From: Opitutaceae bacterium TAV5
Lineage (GTDB): Bacteria > Verrucomicrobiota > Verrucomicrobiia > Opitutales > Opitutaceae
Assembly (NCBI GenBank): GCA_000242935.3
Contig: CP007053.1
Coordinates: 2,341,001 to 2,405,000, forward strand
Length of the DNA: 64,000 bases
Direction of reading: 5' to 3'
Shown here piece after piece: positions 24,645-34,532 of this stretch. The notes beneath the pieces are model-generated. The model saw only the letters and a list, made by a program, of their open reading frames with translations. It made no database searches and was not told the DNA's origin. The position numbers and the translations under genes were made by a program. Numbering within the stretch: the stretch's first letter is position 1; each line of letters opens with the position of its first letter.

Positions 24645-27485
24645 TCAGTTGGTGACGAGGCGGGCGCGTCCCCATGAGCCGCGGTCGCCGGAGTTTTTGT
24701 CGGTGCCGCTCCAGACGAGTTGCTGCAGGCGCGTCGCGCCGTCGTCGCTGTTGTCGATGGCCACGTCGAACAGCAATTCCTGCCCGGCCTCGGGACGGAA
24801 ACCGAGAGCCGTCCAGGGAATCCGCGCCTGCAAAGTGTAGCCGTTGCCGTCCACGTCTTTCAGCACGATCACGCGGCACTCGCGTCCGGCGTCCGGGTGA
24901 TCGACGACAAACACGCCCGGCGTCGCGCCCGCGCCGAGGAGAATCTGCCGGTCGCCAAATTGCAGTCCGCCGCTTTTGTCGAGATTGCGCGAAGCGATGA
25001 ACAGCTCGATGCCGTCGGCGGACCAGTAGCGGCCCGGCGCATGGGTGTTCTGGCCGGGCACGGGGTCCTTGACCTGGATGAGAAAGTGCAGGGCCTCATT
25101 GTCCCAGCAGAGACGGAAGGCACCGCCGAGTTTCGGATTCGGGGTGCCGAGTGCGAGCCGTTCGGGGCCGATCAGCTCGGCGGGGCGGCCCGGCCAGTTC
25201 ACGGTGGAGCCGTCGAGTTGCAGGCCGGGCAACGCGCGCGGGATGGCCACGGTGCGGGCGACTCCGGAACCCCGGCCCGTGAAACGCGGATCGTCCCAGG
25301 CAAACGCCTTTCCCTTGTCAAAAATGACATCGTAGATGCGCGCATGGGTGAGGCGGGCGGCGGAGACGAGCGGTTCGTAGGGACGGTCAACCACATCGAC
25401 GAGACCGGTGTTGTTGCCCTCGCCGTTGTAGCCTTCGAAATAGCGTCCGGTGATGGACTGGTCGGTGTAAACATACCATTGCGAGCCGACGACAAAACCG
25501 AGGGCGGCGGCCTGCTCCACGTAGTTGCGATAGCCGAGGCCCCGTTCGGTCTGGTTTTTCACCTCGCGAAACGCCCCGAGTCCCTGCTCCGTGGAGCTGA
25601 AATACCATTCGCTCAGGATGAGCGGCCGGCCCCCGCTCCACTCGTGGACCTTGCGCAGGAATCCTGCATCGATGCCGTAGGTGTAGTAGTTGACGCTGAC
25701 GACATCGAGGTACTTGCCGCCGATGCGCACGACGTCCTCGTTGTTGGCGGTGTGAGGTGTCAGGCGGCTGCCGACGAGGAGGTGATTGCTGTCGTATTTT
25801 TTGAACACACGGCGGATCATTCCGTAGTAATTTTCAAGATACAGGAGAAGAAAGGCACGCATGTCCTCCGCGGCGGCGGCGGTACGGATGAAGAGGGTGG
25901 CGTCGTCGAGCTCGTCGAGGCTGGCAAGGGGAGTGAGGGGGTTCCAGGCGGCGTTGAAGCTTGCGATGTCTCCGTATTTCTCTCGCAACGACGCGGCGAG
26001 CCGTGCCCTGGCGGCGACCTTGCCGGCTTGGTAACCGAGGAGGACGCGGGGGAGGTTTTCGAAGTGTTGTTCGTTGCCCAAAAAATAGCCGATGATGCGC
26101 GGGTCGCCGGCCACGGGCGCCACGGATTCGGCAAAGGCGCGGTCTAGTTTTTGTTCGGCATCCGGGGCAAACGGGTCCATCATATGGCCCGCGCCCAGTT
26201 TGTCGGGGAGATACACGACGCCGTGTTTGCGGCCATCGGGGAGGTGCAGCACGACGGGAAAGTCGAGGTCGCGCATGGCCTGCGTCCATGTGGAAAACGC
26301 GCCGCCGCTGTTGAATCCCCAGGCACGGAGACGTTCGACGGCCTGGCCGGTCCAGGCATCGACGGAGTAGGGTTTTTGGTATTTGCGAATCCAGTTGGCG
26401 ATCTGGAAGGAGAAAAATCCCCAGTCGGGCCGGTTTTGAAACCAGCAGGCGGCCCAGTCGGGATCGCTGGTGGAAGGAACCCATTCGTAGATTCGTTCGC
26501 GGCCTTTTACGACGGTGTAGTCGTTGGTGTTGGCGATGCCGCAGACGGCGAGCTGGAAGAAGGCGTTGCCTTCGGGTGTGACGAGCACATGGCGGCCGGG
26601 GGCGGCAAGGGCGGTGTGGAAGAAACCGGTTTTTTTCAGGCCGAGTTTTTGTCCGCTGCCGGCGAGGCCGCCGAAGCGGTCGAGCGCGGGACCTTGGCGG
26701 GGACCGAGGGCGGCCTTCTGTTTCACGATGTCAGCCCGCAGTTCGTCCTCGCTGCTCACCTTGCCGGGATAGTCGGTGCGCACGGACTGGCCGAAGCGGT
26801 CCACGAGAAAGCGGTGTCTGCGATCGGTGGAGGAGCCGGCGGCGTTGGCGGTGTCGTCGTCGGCTGCGGCAAGGGGTGTTATTTTGAAGGAAAATTCGGA
26901 GGAGCGTTTTTTGGGAGAAAGGTTGTGGGGGTGTATCCAGGCAAAAACGTTCCAGTTCCATTTCCGGTTGTCCTGAATCTGCTGATACGTATTCGGGATG
27001 GTGATGCGGACGCCTTGGCCGAGGGTGTGAATGATGTCGAGGCGGGTTGTCGTGGCGTCGGCGACGTTTTGACCGGCCAGGGTGGCAGGAAATTCGCCGG
27101 TCTTGTCTCCGAGGACATAGCGTCCGCCCTGACTGAGATTGATGGGGAGAAGTGTGACGAAGCGGAGGGTCAGGGCTTCCGGCGGCATGTCGGCAAGGGC
27201 GTAGCGGATTTCGTTTTCCTTGAGAGAAATACGCAACTGGCCTCCGGTGGGGTAGCTCGCCAGCAGGGTGCCGGTGCCTTCAAGGGTGAGGGCAGGTTTC
27301 TGGCCGGTGTAGTCGTCCTTGTGCATTGTCAGGACAGGCGCGGGCAGGGTGATTTTGCCGAGCTCGGCGGCGTCGATGAGCACGCCTTTTCCGGTGAGCG
27401 AAAGCTGGAGCGCTCTGGTGGGAACAGGCAGGACGGCGCAGAGAGCGAGGAGGCAGAATAGTGGATGCAGGAGGGGATGTCTCAT
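24645..27485 (-). CDS. Secreted clan-A glycoside hydrolase with CBM9-like tail (agarase/beta-galactosidase type)
   Basis: A 946-residue enzyme. Residues 1-25 are a signal peptide. Residues about 44-205 form a domain also found alone at 21595-22227. Residues about 290-700 form a TIM barrel with the two clan-A glutamates, Glu472 in IIGYFLGNEQ (acid/base) and Glu626 in PLILSEWYF (nucleophile), in a layout like GH50 agarase-type enzymes. The last about 170 residues carry a family 9 CBM-like/DOMON-type sandwich (SADGIELFIASR, LQARIPWTALGF). The start ATG 27485 is set by the signal peptide. It presumably cleaves a galactose-type backbone or side chain. The exact family needs a profile search. Confidence 0.82.
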   Translation of the reverse strand: MRHPLLHPLFCLLALCAVLPVPTRALQLSLTGKGVLIDAAELGKITLPAPVLTMHKDDYTGQKPALTLEGTGTLLASYPTGGQLRISLKENEIRYALADMPPEALTLRFVTLLPINLSQGGRYVLGDKTGEFPATLAGQNVADATTTRLDIIHTLGQGVRITIPNTYQQIQDNRKWNWNVFAWIHPHNLSPKKRSSEFSFKITPLAAADDDTANAAGSSTDRRHRFLVDRFGQSVRTDYPGKVSSEDELRADIVKQKAALGPRQGPALDRFGGLAGSGQKLGLKKTGFFHTALAAPGRHVLVTPEGNAFFQLAVCGIANTNDYTVVKGRERIYEWVPSTSDPDWAACWFQNRPDWGFFSFQIANWIRKYQKPYSVDAWTGQAVERLRAWGFNSGGAFSTWTQAMRDLDFPVVLHLPDGRKHGVVYLPDKLGAGHMMDPFAPDAEQKLDRAFAESVAPVAGDPRIIGYFLGNEQHFENLPRVLLGYQAGKVAARARLAASLREKYGDIASFNAAWNPLTPLASLDELDDATLFIRTAAAAEDMRAFLLLYLENYYGMIRRVFKKYDSNHLLVGSRLTPHTANNEDVVRIGGKYLDVVSVNYYTYGIDAGFLRKVHEWSGGRPLILSEWYFSSTEQGLGAFREVKNQTERGLGYRNYVEQAAALGFVVGSQWYVYTDQSITGRYFEGYNGEGNNTGLVDVVDRPYEPLVSAARLTHARIYDVIFDKGKAFAWDDPRFTGRGSGVARTVAIPRALPGLQLDGSTVNWPGRPAELIGPERLALGTPNPKLGGAFRLCWDNEALHFLIQVKDPVPGQNTHAPGRYWSADGIELFIASRNLDKSGGLQFGDRQILLGAGATPGVFVVDHPDAGRECRVIVLKDVDGNGYTLQARIPWTALGFRPEAGQELLFDVAIDNSDDGATRLQQLVWSGTDKNSGDRGSWGRARLVTN

Positions 27486-27541
27486 GAGAAGAATGCGGGG
27501 ATGGAGCAACGGCATCCCTGCCGTTGGTTTGCCAGCGAGGG

Positions 27542-29251
27542 TCACACTTGTGTTTTGCGGAAACGGAGGGCCGCCGCGAGAAAGCCGATGCCGAGCGCGG
27601 ACAGCAGGACGAAGGCGGCGGGTTCGGGAATGGCGGCAGTAGTGAAGGTGAGCGAGTTGTCGTTGATGGCGAATGTGCCGTCAATGTTGGCACTGAAGAT
27701 GCCGGCGTCGGTGAAATTGGTCGAATTGAAGGTGACGAGGGTGTAGGTAAACGAGGCGGGCAACGCGGAGCCGGTGAAGTCGAAAATGAAGGACGTGCCG
27801 TTGCCCTTGGTGAAGGCTCCGGCAATGTTCAATTGATCGGAGGAGGCTTGGTCCGCGCCGAGATCAAAGAAGAGGCTGGCTGCGGTGTTGTTGGAGTTCC
27901 AGGTGAACGAGCCGGCAGTCGCCAATGTGCCTGCGGAGGAAACGCCGCTTTCGTCCATGTCGCCGGTGGAGAAGCGGGCACCGGCATCAAGTGTGATGTT
28001 GCCTGCCACGCGGGCTGCGCCGCCGAGGGTCGCGCCATTGCGGACGGCTACAGCGCCGCGTCCAGTGCCGCTGCCGGTGGTATTGTTCACGATAAGTGTG
28101 CCGGCGGTAACGATGGTGGCGCCGTCATAGTCCATGCCGTCGGTGCGGTTGAATTTCACGATGCCGGCGCCTGTTTTGACAACTCGCGAGGTGTTGGCGC
28201 CATCGGTGATGTTGCCGCTGAAGATGGTGGTGCCGCCAGCAGCGGAAGTCACATTGAGGCGGTCGCCGTTTCCGGAGGCGGCGAAGGCGCCGAGGGTGAT
28301 GGTGCCGGAAAAGGTGGCGGTGCCGGATGTGTGTTCGCCGCCGATGGTGCGCGTCCAGCTCGTATTGGTGAAGGAGTCGAATGTGATGGCGTTGCCGATG
28401 GTGACTCCGGCGGTGCCGATGAGGATATTGATGGTGTCGGAGTTGGTGACATTGCGAACAGTCAATCCGCCAGAGCCGAGGGCATTGGAGTGGTTGAGGT
28501 GAAGGGTGCCGCGAAGAAGTGATGTGTTCGATACGCCGGTGTTGTTGCCCCCGAGGTGGTAATTCGAGCCGCTGCCTGCGACGGTGTTTAAATCGGAGCC
28601 TCCGATAATCAGCGATGTGCGAGGGGCGCCGAAGGTGTTGGTAATGTTGCCATCAATTTTGATGGTTCCAGTGCCCCAGCTTTCCAGTGAAAGGTTTTGG
28701 GTGCCGCCGGTTGAGGCATTCGCAATATCGTTAATGGTAAGTGTGCCTCCCTGGTTGCCAAAACGACGGTGGCCTGCTGCCGCCACGTCCTCGAACATGC
28801 GAATGGTGCTGTTAATTGTGACGTTGCCGGTGCTCTGAATTGTACGAGTGGATTCCCAGCCTGCACTGTGACCACCAAGGATGATCGTGCCGCCGTTCAG
28901 AGTGTAACTGGTGCTGGCGTCGGCTGTGGTGCCTCCGAAGTCAAGCCAGCCTACGTTAACTTCGCCGCTGACCGCCACGGTGCCGGTTTTGCCTCTTGCG
29001 AAAAAGGCATCGTTGTAAGGAGTCGCGACGTTGTTCCATGTTTGCAGAGTGCCGCTGCCATCAGCAGCGGCGCTCCACAGGGAGCTGGCGGTGTCCCAGG
29101 TTCCGTTGCCGCCGTTGGCGTCGTTGTCGGGGGCCCAATACAGGGATGCGGCGGAGAGTGAGGTGGCGCAGGCCAGGGCGAGCAGCAGAGCGGGGCAAGT
29201 GGTGCGTAGTGTTGCCAGTGGTACGATGGCAGGGTGCTGTGTGGTTTTCAT
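27542..29251 (-). CDS. Large PEP-CTERM protein with autotransporter-type strand repeats (module 3)
   Basis: A 569-residue protein with a signal (LLLALACATSLSAA), an opening LYWAPDNDANGGNGTWDTA typical of secreted beta-strand-repeat proteins, and repeats of the autotransporter-associated type (VVKTGAGIVKFNRTD ... GATIVTAGTLIVNNTTG). It ends with IPEPAAFVLL, a helix and basic RFRKTQV. The rod-like beta-helix plus anchor suggests a surface fibre or adhesin. It directly follows the module 3 pseudopilin (60 bases) and precedes the glycosidase. No enzyme residues are seen. Confidence 0.88.
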   Translation of the reverse strand: MKTTQHPAIVPLATLRTTCPALLLALACATSLSAASLYWAPDNDANGGNGTWDTASSLWSAAADGSGTLQTWNNVATPYNDAFFARGKTGTVAVSGEVNVGWLDFGGTTADASTSYTLNGGTIILGGHSAGWESTRTIQSTGNVTINSTIRMFEDVAAAGHRRFGNQGGTLTINDIANASTGGTQNLSLESWGTGTIKIDGNITNTFGAPRTSLIIGGSDLNTVAGSGSNYHLGGNNTGVSNTSLLRGTLHLNHSNALGSGGLTVRNVTNSDTINILIGTAGVTIGNAITFDSFTNTSWTRTIGGEHTSGTATFSGTITLGAFAASGNGDRLNVTSAAGGTTIFSGNITDGANTSRVVKTGAGIVKFNRTDGMDYDGATIVTAGTLIVNNTTGSGTGRGAVAVRNGATLGGAARVAGNITLDAGARFSTGDMDESGVSSAGTLATAGSFTWNSNNTAASLFFDLGADQASSDQLNIAGAFTKGNGTSFIFDFTGSALPASFTYTLVTFNSTNFTDAGIFSANIDGTFAINDNSLTFTTAAIPEPAAFVLLSALGIGFLAAALRFRKTQV

Positions 29252-29311
29252 GATGGAGCTGGATTCGATGTCGAAAAACGGTTGCGTGGATGGGCCGTGG
29301 GGGGGAGGAGA

Positions 29312-29998
29312 TCACGGAGACAGGGTGGAGAGTTTCGTTTTGTCTGAAACTTTCTGCACGTGGCCGTCGTAAAACAGGATGTTGCGCGAGGAGCCGTGGA
29401 CGGTTTTTTGCGGACGTGCGGGATTGGCAGATTGACCCAGATCGGCCATCACGGGGTCGTCCTGATCGGTGAGCATCCACGTGCGGGAGAGAGGTTGGCC
29501 GGCAATCGACGAGAATTTTTTCACCGGCAGCGAAGCGCTTTCCGGATTTGTTGCCTGGCCGAAGGGCTTGATGCCCCAGGCACCAATGTTTACCACCAGG
29601 GAACCGTTGCCAGTCGCACCGGTGGCGGCCCAGGCCGGGCAGCGGAAAAATTCGCTGGTGAAGTTGCCGCCCCCCTTGTCAATCGCCGGGATATACGAAC
29701 TCAGGATTCTGGAAAGTTGTCCCCGGGTGTACTGGTTGTATTTGTATTCCTGAGTCAACCAGAGAGGGCCGGGAAGGGAGTCGCGGTTGTCGTTCACGTG
29801 GAGATTGATCGCGGTATTGATCTGCCGGAGGTTGGAGATGCATTGCGCGGAGCGGGCGGATTCGCGGACTTTGCTCACGGTGGGAATGATGATGGCGGCA
29901 AGGATGCCGATGATGGCGATGACAGTGAGCAGCTCGATGAGGGTGAAACCGCGGGTAGTAAGGAAGCAGGCTGGACGGCGGGGTGTCATGATTTTCAT
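29312..29998 (-). CDS. Prepilin-like secreted protein with H-X9-DG tail (module 3)
   Basis: A 228-residue pseudopilin-like protein: leader of 17 residues ending TRG, then [20 protein letters not shown] and [20 protein letters not shown]. The H-X9-DG tail is [16 protein letters not shown]. It heads a minus-strand run of five genes ending with the free-standing domain protein at 21595, and lies 222 bases after the stop of a LacI gene on the same strand. The first 60 residues are very similar to those of the other three copies, while the middle differs, as expected if that part is specific to each locus. Confidence 0.9.
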   Translation of the reverse strand: MKIMTPRRPACFLTTRGFTLIELLTVIAIIGILAAIIIPTVSKVRESARSAQCISNLRQINTAINLHVNDNRDSLPGPLWLTQEYKYNQYTRGQLSRILSSYIPAIDKGGGNFTSEFFRCPAWAATGATGNGSLVVNIGAWGIKPFGQATNPESASLPVKKFSSIAGQPLSRTWMLTDQDDPVMADLGQSANPARPQKTVHGSSRNILFYDGHVQKVSDKTKLSTLSP

Positions 29999-30220
29999 GG
30001 TGGGTTGACAGGGAAATTTTTGTGCAGGGACTTGGAGCGGGAAATATGGGTCAGGTATGGAGAGGCAATGGCGGGCAGGGGAATCGTTGCGGCCCTATCC
30101 TTGCTCCCGGAGACACCGGGGGCGCAACGTCTGCAATGCGCCCACTGTAGCGTAGAGAAAGGGGGAGGCAGAACCGGCCAGCCGGAGGAGGAAGAGGGAC
30201 GGGGGAGCCCAATCTTCCTG

Positions 30221-31261
30221 TCACCGTCCGGCAGCCGCGCGTTTCCGGGGCAGCGTCTTGCCGGGTTTCCAGAAACCCTCCGTCAACAGGCGCTGGGGAA
30301 AGCGCGGAACGCCTCGCTCGCCGCGATGGATCATGCCGACGAGAAAATCCACCGCGGCCCGGCCGCATTCCGTCGCGTTTTCGTCCACCGCAGCCACGTG
30401 CTCCGGGAAGTCGCACAACGACTGGGTGAGAAACCCGAAATCGTCAGGAATCCGGCAACCCTCCTTTTCCAGCAGTGAAAGGACCCGCGGCTCATGGCAG
30501 ATGATCACGTCGGGCTTGTATCGTTTTATCCACGACAGGATGCCCGGTCCCGGCTCGTCGTATCGGCAAACCGGCAGCCGTTCCTCCGCGGGCCAGTGTT
30601 GCTGGCGTTCGAGAAATGCGGCCCCCCACGAATGATTGACCCGCTCATCGGAGACCGGGGAGATGACCAGGCCGGGACGCCGGTAGCCCAGCCGGCGCGC
30701 ATGGCGGATCGCCATCTGCATGGAGTAATACGTGTTGTTGGTGATCGTATGCAGGAGCGGCCAGGCCAGCGTGTAGCCGAACGCCACGGCGGCGAAACGG
30801 GGCCATCCGATGTCGATGCGCACACGGGGCCTGGGCTGGGGCGCGAGGAGGAGGCCGCGGACGTTGCGTGCCACGAGAATCTCGCCGGCCCGCCTTTCCG
30901 TCATGCCGGGTTCGCGCAGCCAGAAATCCTCGAGTGCGTAGCCGAGTTCGTTCGCGCGCTTTTCGGCCCCGCGCCGGTAGAGGTCGAAGGTCTTGCAGGT
31001 ATTCCAGCCGTCGCGCGTGGCCGCGTTGGTCAGCCAGACGATGTTGCCGCGGTATTTCGGTGTGCCGATGCGCACGCGGTAGGCGTTGAGGGCGGCCACC
31101 ATGGGATCGGGCGCGTAGCCCATTTTTTCCGCGATCCGGCAGATGCGGTCGCAGGTCGCGGCCGGGATGCTGGAATGGCGGCGCAATGCCCGGGCCACCG
31201 TCGTGTAGTGAAAACCCGATTCCCGGGCGATGTCCCGCACAGTGACGCGTCTCGGTTCCAT
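30221..31261 (-). CDS. LacI-family transcriptional regulator (paralogue 2)
   Basis: A 346-residue regulator. The helix-turn-helix is RVTVRDIARESGFHYTTVARAL, the hinge MGYAPDPMVAALNAYR. The effector domain carries the local signature LEDFWLREPGMTERRAGEIL. Like the others in the window it continues with ILVARNVRGLLLAPQP. It precedes the module 3 run on the same strand and is divergent from a Gfo/Idh/MocA gene, so it could control both. Intact, normal length. Confidence 0.92.
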   Translation of the reverse strand: MEPRRVTVRDIARESGFHYTTVARALRRHSSIPAATCDRICRIAEKMGYAPDPMVAALNAYRVRIGTPKYRGNIVWLTNAATRDGWNTCKTFDLYRRGAEKRANELGYALEDFWLREPGMTERRAGEILVARNVRGLLLAPQPRPRVRIDIGWPRFAAVAFGYTLAWPLLHTITNNTYYSMQMAIRHARRLGYRRPGLVISPVSDERVNHSWGAAFLERQQHWPAEERLPVCRYDEPGPGILSWIKRYKPDVIICHEPRVLSLLEKEGCRIPDDFGFLTQSLCDFPEHVAAVDENATECGRAAVDFLVGMIHRGERGVPRFPQRLLTEGFWKPGKTLPRKRAAAGR

Positions 31262-31370
31262 TCCACGCTACAGTTGGCGTGCGCGGTTCGTTGCGTCAAT
31301 GCCTTCGGGGCCGGTCAATGGCCTGCATCGGGAAAGCGGTCGTCTTTCCTTTTCCCGTCCCACGCCCGCC

Positions 31371-32426
31371 ATGATCGCCACACACGACGCATCTTCCGCC
31401 GCCAGTCCCCTCCCCTCTCCATGCGCCGCCGCACGGCCTTTGCGGATCGCCATAATCGGTTGCGGGCATATTGCGCGCCTGGTCTATCTCCCGATTCTGC
31501 TCAACCATGTCTGCCACGGCGAGGTGACAGTGGCAGCCCTTTGCGACGTGCGCCGCGAGGCTGCCGGGGCGCTCGCCGCCGGAGGGTCAGGGTTTCCGGA
31601 CGCTCGAATCTATCCGGACGCTCGCGAGATGCTGCGTCGGGAATCCCTCGATGCCGCACTTGTGCTTACTTCCGAAACACAAAACACGGCGACGGCGCGC
31701 CTCGTCCAGGCGGCGGGCGTGGCCGTCTATCTGGAAAAACCGCCAGCGCAGGATTTGCAGGAACTGGCCTCCATGACAGAGGCTGAAAAGCGCGGCGAGG
31801 GTCTCGTTTATGCGGCGTTCAACCGGCGGCATGTGCCATTGTTCCGGGATATCGACCGGCCGGCATCCCTCCTCGCGAGGGTGCGCGGGGTGCTGGCCCG
31901 GACGGATCGCGCTTTCGACACGTTTCTGTTCACCGGTATCCATCTGGTGGATTCGGCGCAGTATTTCGCCCGGAGCGGGCTGGTGGATTGGATGATCCAC
32001 TGCGAACGCAACGGCACAGCCCGCTGGCGCCTTTCCGGGCGGCTGGAATGCGGCGCCTCTTGCGAGCTCGACTTCATCCCGGCAGGGCCGCGCCTGGAGG
32101 AGCATCTCATTCTTGAATACAGGGACGGCAGCGTGCGGGAGCTGCATTTTCCCGATCCCGATCCGGCATCGGCGGCGGAGGTGCGGCTGGTGGAACGCCG
32201 CGGCGACACGGTGGAACGAGACGTCATGTCACCTCGCGAGGGCGACGCGCTCGACCGGATGGGCTACGCGCCTGCATTCGGCCGGTTTGTCGACCACCTG
32301 CGGCGCGGCGATCTGGCCGGGAGTCCACACCGGCTGGCTTCCTGCGTGCGCGATACCGAGGTGCTGGCCGACATGCAGGCATGCCTTCGCAACCGGCAGG
32401 GCGCCACACTTGCGGGCGCCGCCTGA
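31371..32426 (+). CDS. Gfo/Idh/MocA-family oxidoreductase
   Basis: A 351-residue NAD(P)-dependent dehydrogenase-type protein. N-terminal Rossmann fold with IAIIGCGHIARLVYLP, then the family's EKPPA motif (EKP with catalytic-region Lys). These enzymes act on sugars, inositols or sugar derivatives in the cytoplasm. Start at ATG 31371, where similarity begins; the open frame continues upstream into the LacI promoter. It lies between two LacI paralogues (divergent from 30221-31261, convergent with the next). Likely sugar catabolism tied to one of the modules. Substrate unknown. Confidence 0.85.
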   Translation: MIATHDASSAASPLPSPCAAARPLRIAIIGCGHIARLVYLPILLNHVCHGEVTVAALCDVRREAAGALAAGGSGFPDARIYPDAREMLRRESLDAALVLTSETQNTATARLVQAAGVAVYLEKPPAQDLQELASMTEAEKRGEGLVYAAFNRRHVPLFRDIDRPASLLARVRGVLARTDRAFDTFLFTGIHLVDSAQYFARSGLVDWMIHCERNGTARWRLSGRLECGASCELDFIPAGPRLEEHLILEYRDGSVRELHFPDPDPASAAEVRLVERRGDTVERDVMSPREGDALDRMGYAPAFGRFVDHLRRGDLAGSPHRLASCVRDTEVLADMQACLRNRQGATLAGAA

Positions 32427-32459
32427 TAGCCTGCCATCGGGCAGGGCAGGCGTTTCTCT

Positions 32460-33515
32460 TCACGCCTGCTGTCGCACGCTTTCGCCCGGGTGCCAGACGC
32501 TCTCCACCAGCGTGCGGATCGGCACGGGCGGGATGCCGCGTTCGTTGCGCTGGAGCATGCCGGCGAGGAAATCGGCCGCCGTCGCGCCGATGAGCCAGTC
32601 GTTCTGGTGCACGCCCGCCCACCAAGGATCGGCCGGGTCGGCATTGAGGTTGGCCAGCCCCACATCCTCCGGAATCCGCAGGCCCAAGCCGAGTATCCAC
32701 TTTTTCACCAGGCGGTCGATGGCGATGACGGCATCGGGCCGGTGCTTGCCGAACCAGCGGACAAATTCCCCGTGATCGCTCTCCCGGGTGATCAGCGGCG
32801 GCACGCGCTGGCGGGCGGGCATCCGGTGGAGGGCGAGCAGGAACACGCTCAGGAAGTTGTTGTTCACCTTCTCGTCCCAATCCTCCTTGAGGCACAGGCC
32901 GATGCGCCGGTAGCCGAGCGCCTGGAGTTCGCTCACCAGAAGCTGCGTCGCCTGGTACTGGTGATTGGTGACCACGTGAAACCGCGCCGGCTGCAGGCTG
33001 TAGCCGAGCGCCAGCACGGAGAAATCCGAGAGATCGAGGTCGAGCGTGGTGCGGGCATGCGGCTGCGGCGCGATGACCAGGCCGGTGACGCCGCGCGCCC
33101 GGAGGATCGAGCGGGCGGAGGCCGGCGTCATGCCCGGCTCGTGGAGCCAGAAATCGTCGAGCTGGTAACCGAGCTGCCGCGCCCGTTCGGAGGCGCCCAG
33201 AAAGTAGCGATCGAAGGCCGAGACCGTGCGGCGCATCTCGTCGCGTACCGGCCAGTTGTTGATCCACGCGATCGTGGACTGGTAACGGGTGGACTGGCGC
33301 CCCTTGCGGTAAACGTTGAGCGCGGAGAGGACCGGGTCGGGCGAATAGCCGAGTTCCTCGGCCACGGCCCGGATGCGGGCAGCGAGTTCGGGTCTCAGCC
33401 GCGGGCTGTTGCGCAGGGCCAGGCTGACCGTCGAGTAATGCACCCCGACGCGGGCGGCGATGTCGCGGGTCGTGACCCGGGCCCGGGTGATGCCGGGAGC
33501 CATGGGAGGAGTCAT
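32460..33515 (-). CDS. LacI-family transcriptional regulator (paralogue 3)
   Basis: About 351 residues. Helix-turn-helix RVTTRDIAARVGVHYSTVSLAL, hinge LGYSPDPVLSALNVYRKG, and the signature LDDFWLHEPGMTPASARSILRARG. I choose ATG 33515; ATG 33503 is also possible, and neither has a clear ribosome site. Convergent with the Gfo/Idh/MocA gene (33 bases between stops). Very close in architecture to paralogue 2, which suggests local duplication. Confidence 0.9.
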   Translation of the reverse strand: MTPPMAPGITRARVTTRDIAARVGVHYSTVSLALRNSPRLRPELAARIRAVAEELGYSPDPVLSALNVYRKGRQSTRYQSTIAWINNWPVRDEMRRTVSAFDRYFLGASERARQLGYQLDDFWLHEPGMTPASARSILRARGVTGLVIAPQPHARTTLDLDLSDFSVLALGYSLQPARFHVVTNHQYQATQLLVSELQALGYRRIGLCLKEDWDEKVNNNFLSVFLLALHRMPARQRVPPLITRESDHGEFVRWFGKHRPDAVIAIDRLVKKWILGLGLRIPEDVGLANLNADPADPWWAGVHQNDWLIGATAADFLAGMLQRNERGIPPVPIRTLVESVWHPGESVRQQA

Positions 33516-33699
33516 GGGGAAAAAGACAATCCGCAGGCCTTCGCGGCTCAACCGCCAAAAACAGGATGCCGCCGAAGTGACTGGCGAAAACGCTGTCCAA
33601 CCCCGCCTGTTGTCTCCAGAAAGGGCGAATCGCCGCCATCGCCTCCGGCCCCCTCCCCTTTCGCCCTTCCCGCGCCTTCCCGTTCACCTTTCCGAATCC

Positions 33700-33990
33700 A
33701 TGAAAAACTCCCGCCTCCTTTTCTTCACCGGCATCATCGCGGGAGCCCTGCTCACCCTCGCCCCGGCCTTCGGGATGCTGGGCACGGTGCTCGGCATGAT
33801 CCGCACGTTTGACGAACTCGGCGCGCCCGGCGCCACGGATCCCGCCGCGCTTGCCAACGGCATCAGCATGAGCCTCTATCCGGCCGCCGTCGGCCTCGCA
33901 CTTTTCCCCGTGGGGGTGGTCGTGCTGGTGATTTCCCTCGTCTGCTACTTCCGCGCCGCCCGATCTGCCGGACCCGCTCCCGCCGCCTGA
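33700..33990 (+). CDS. Miniature MotA/TolQ/ExbB-like membrane protein
   Basis: Only 96 residues, with two transmembrane helices. The core of the proton-channel family is visible: GMLGTVLGMIRTFDELG (25-41), DPAALANGISMSL (47-59) and AAVGLALFPVGVVVLVISL (62-80). ExbB, TolQ and MotA proteins usually have over 200 residues, with another helix and a large cytoplasmic loop; those parts are missing here. The gene is not visibly broken: it has a clean ATG and stop and starts right at the first helix. No TonB/TolR/ExbD gene is nearby. It is followed after 33 bases by a four-helix membrane protein in the same direction. Function unknown; it may be a minimal channel core or an accessory subunit. Confidence 0.7.
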   Translation: MKNSRLLFFTGIIAGALLTLAPAFGMLGTVLGMIRTFDELGAPGATDPAALANGISMSLYPAAVGLALFPVGVVVLVISLVCYFRAARSAGPAPAA

Positions 33991-34023
33991 TGATTCTCCG
34001 CGCCTCACCCTCGATAAAAAATC

Positions 34024-34473
34024 ATGGACACGACCACCGGAATCCCGTCCCCGCCGCCCGATCCCGTCACGCAACAGGATATCAGCCACCTGCAACTGCT
34101 GAGCGTGTTTCACTACGTCGTCGGCGCGATCGGTTTCCTGTGCGCATGCCTCCCGCTGATTCACGTGGGGCTGGGCGTCATGATGATCGTGGCCCCGGGC
34201 ACGTTTTCGGACGGAGGACAACACGCGCCGCCGCCTGCCTTTCTCGGCTATCTCTTTGCCGGCATGGGCGCGCTCTTCGTGCTGGCTGGCTGGGCAGTCG
34301 CCATCTGCACGATCATTTCCGGATGGCTGATCGCCCGGCGGAAAAAACGCCTGTTCAGCTTCGTGCTGGCTTGCGTACTCTGTCTTTTCACGCCGTTCGG
34401 CACCGTTCTCGGCGTTTTTACGATCATTGTGCTCAACCGGCCCTCCGTGCAGCGACTTTACCAACGGTCCTGA
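34024..34473 (+). CDS. Conserved small four-helix membrane protein
   Basis: A 149-residue protein with a short polar N-terminus and four predicted helices (LLSVFHYVVGAIGFLCACLP; GVMMIVA; FAGMGALFVLAGWAVAICTI; FSFVLACVLCLFTPFGTVLGV). A similar layout with LLSVFHYVxG near the start is common in hypothetical proteins of this phylum, but I know no function. It follows the mini-ExbB gene by 33 bases and may form a unit with it. Confidence 0.72.
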   Translation: MDTTTGIPSPPPDPVTQQDISHLQLLSVFHYVVGAIGFLCACLPLIHVGLGVMMIVAPGTFSDGGQHAPPPAFLGYLFAGMGALFVLAGWAVAICTIISGWLIARRKKRLFSFVLACVLCLFTPFGTVLGVFTIIVLNRPSVQRLYQRS

Positions 34474-34532
34474 CCGGTGCGCGGGACCAACCGCGAACGG
34501 CCTGACTGCGGATTGCACGGAGTGTGTCGATC

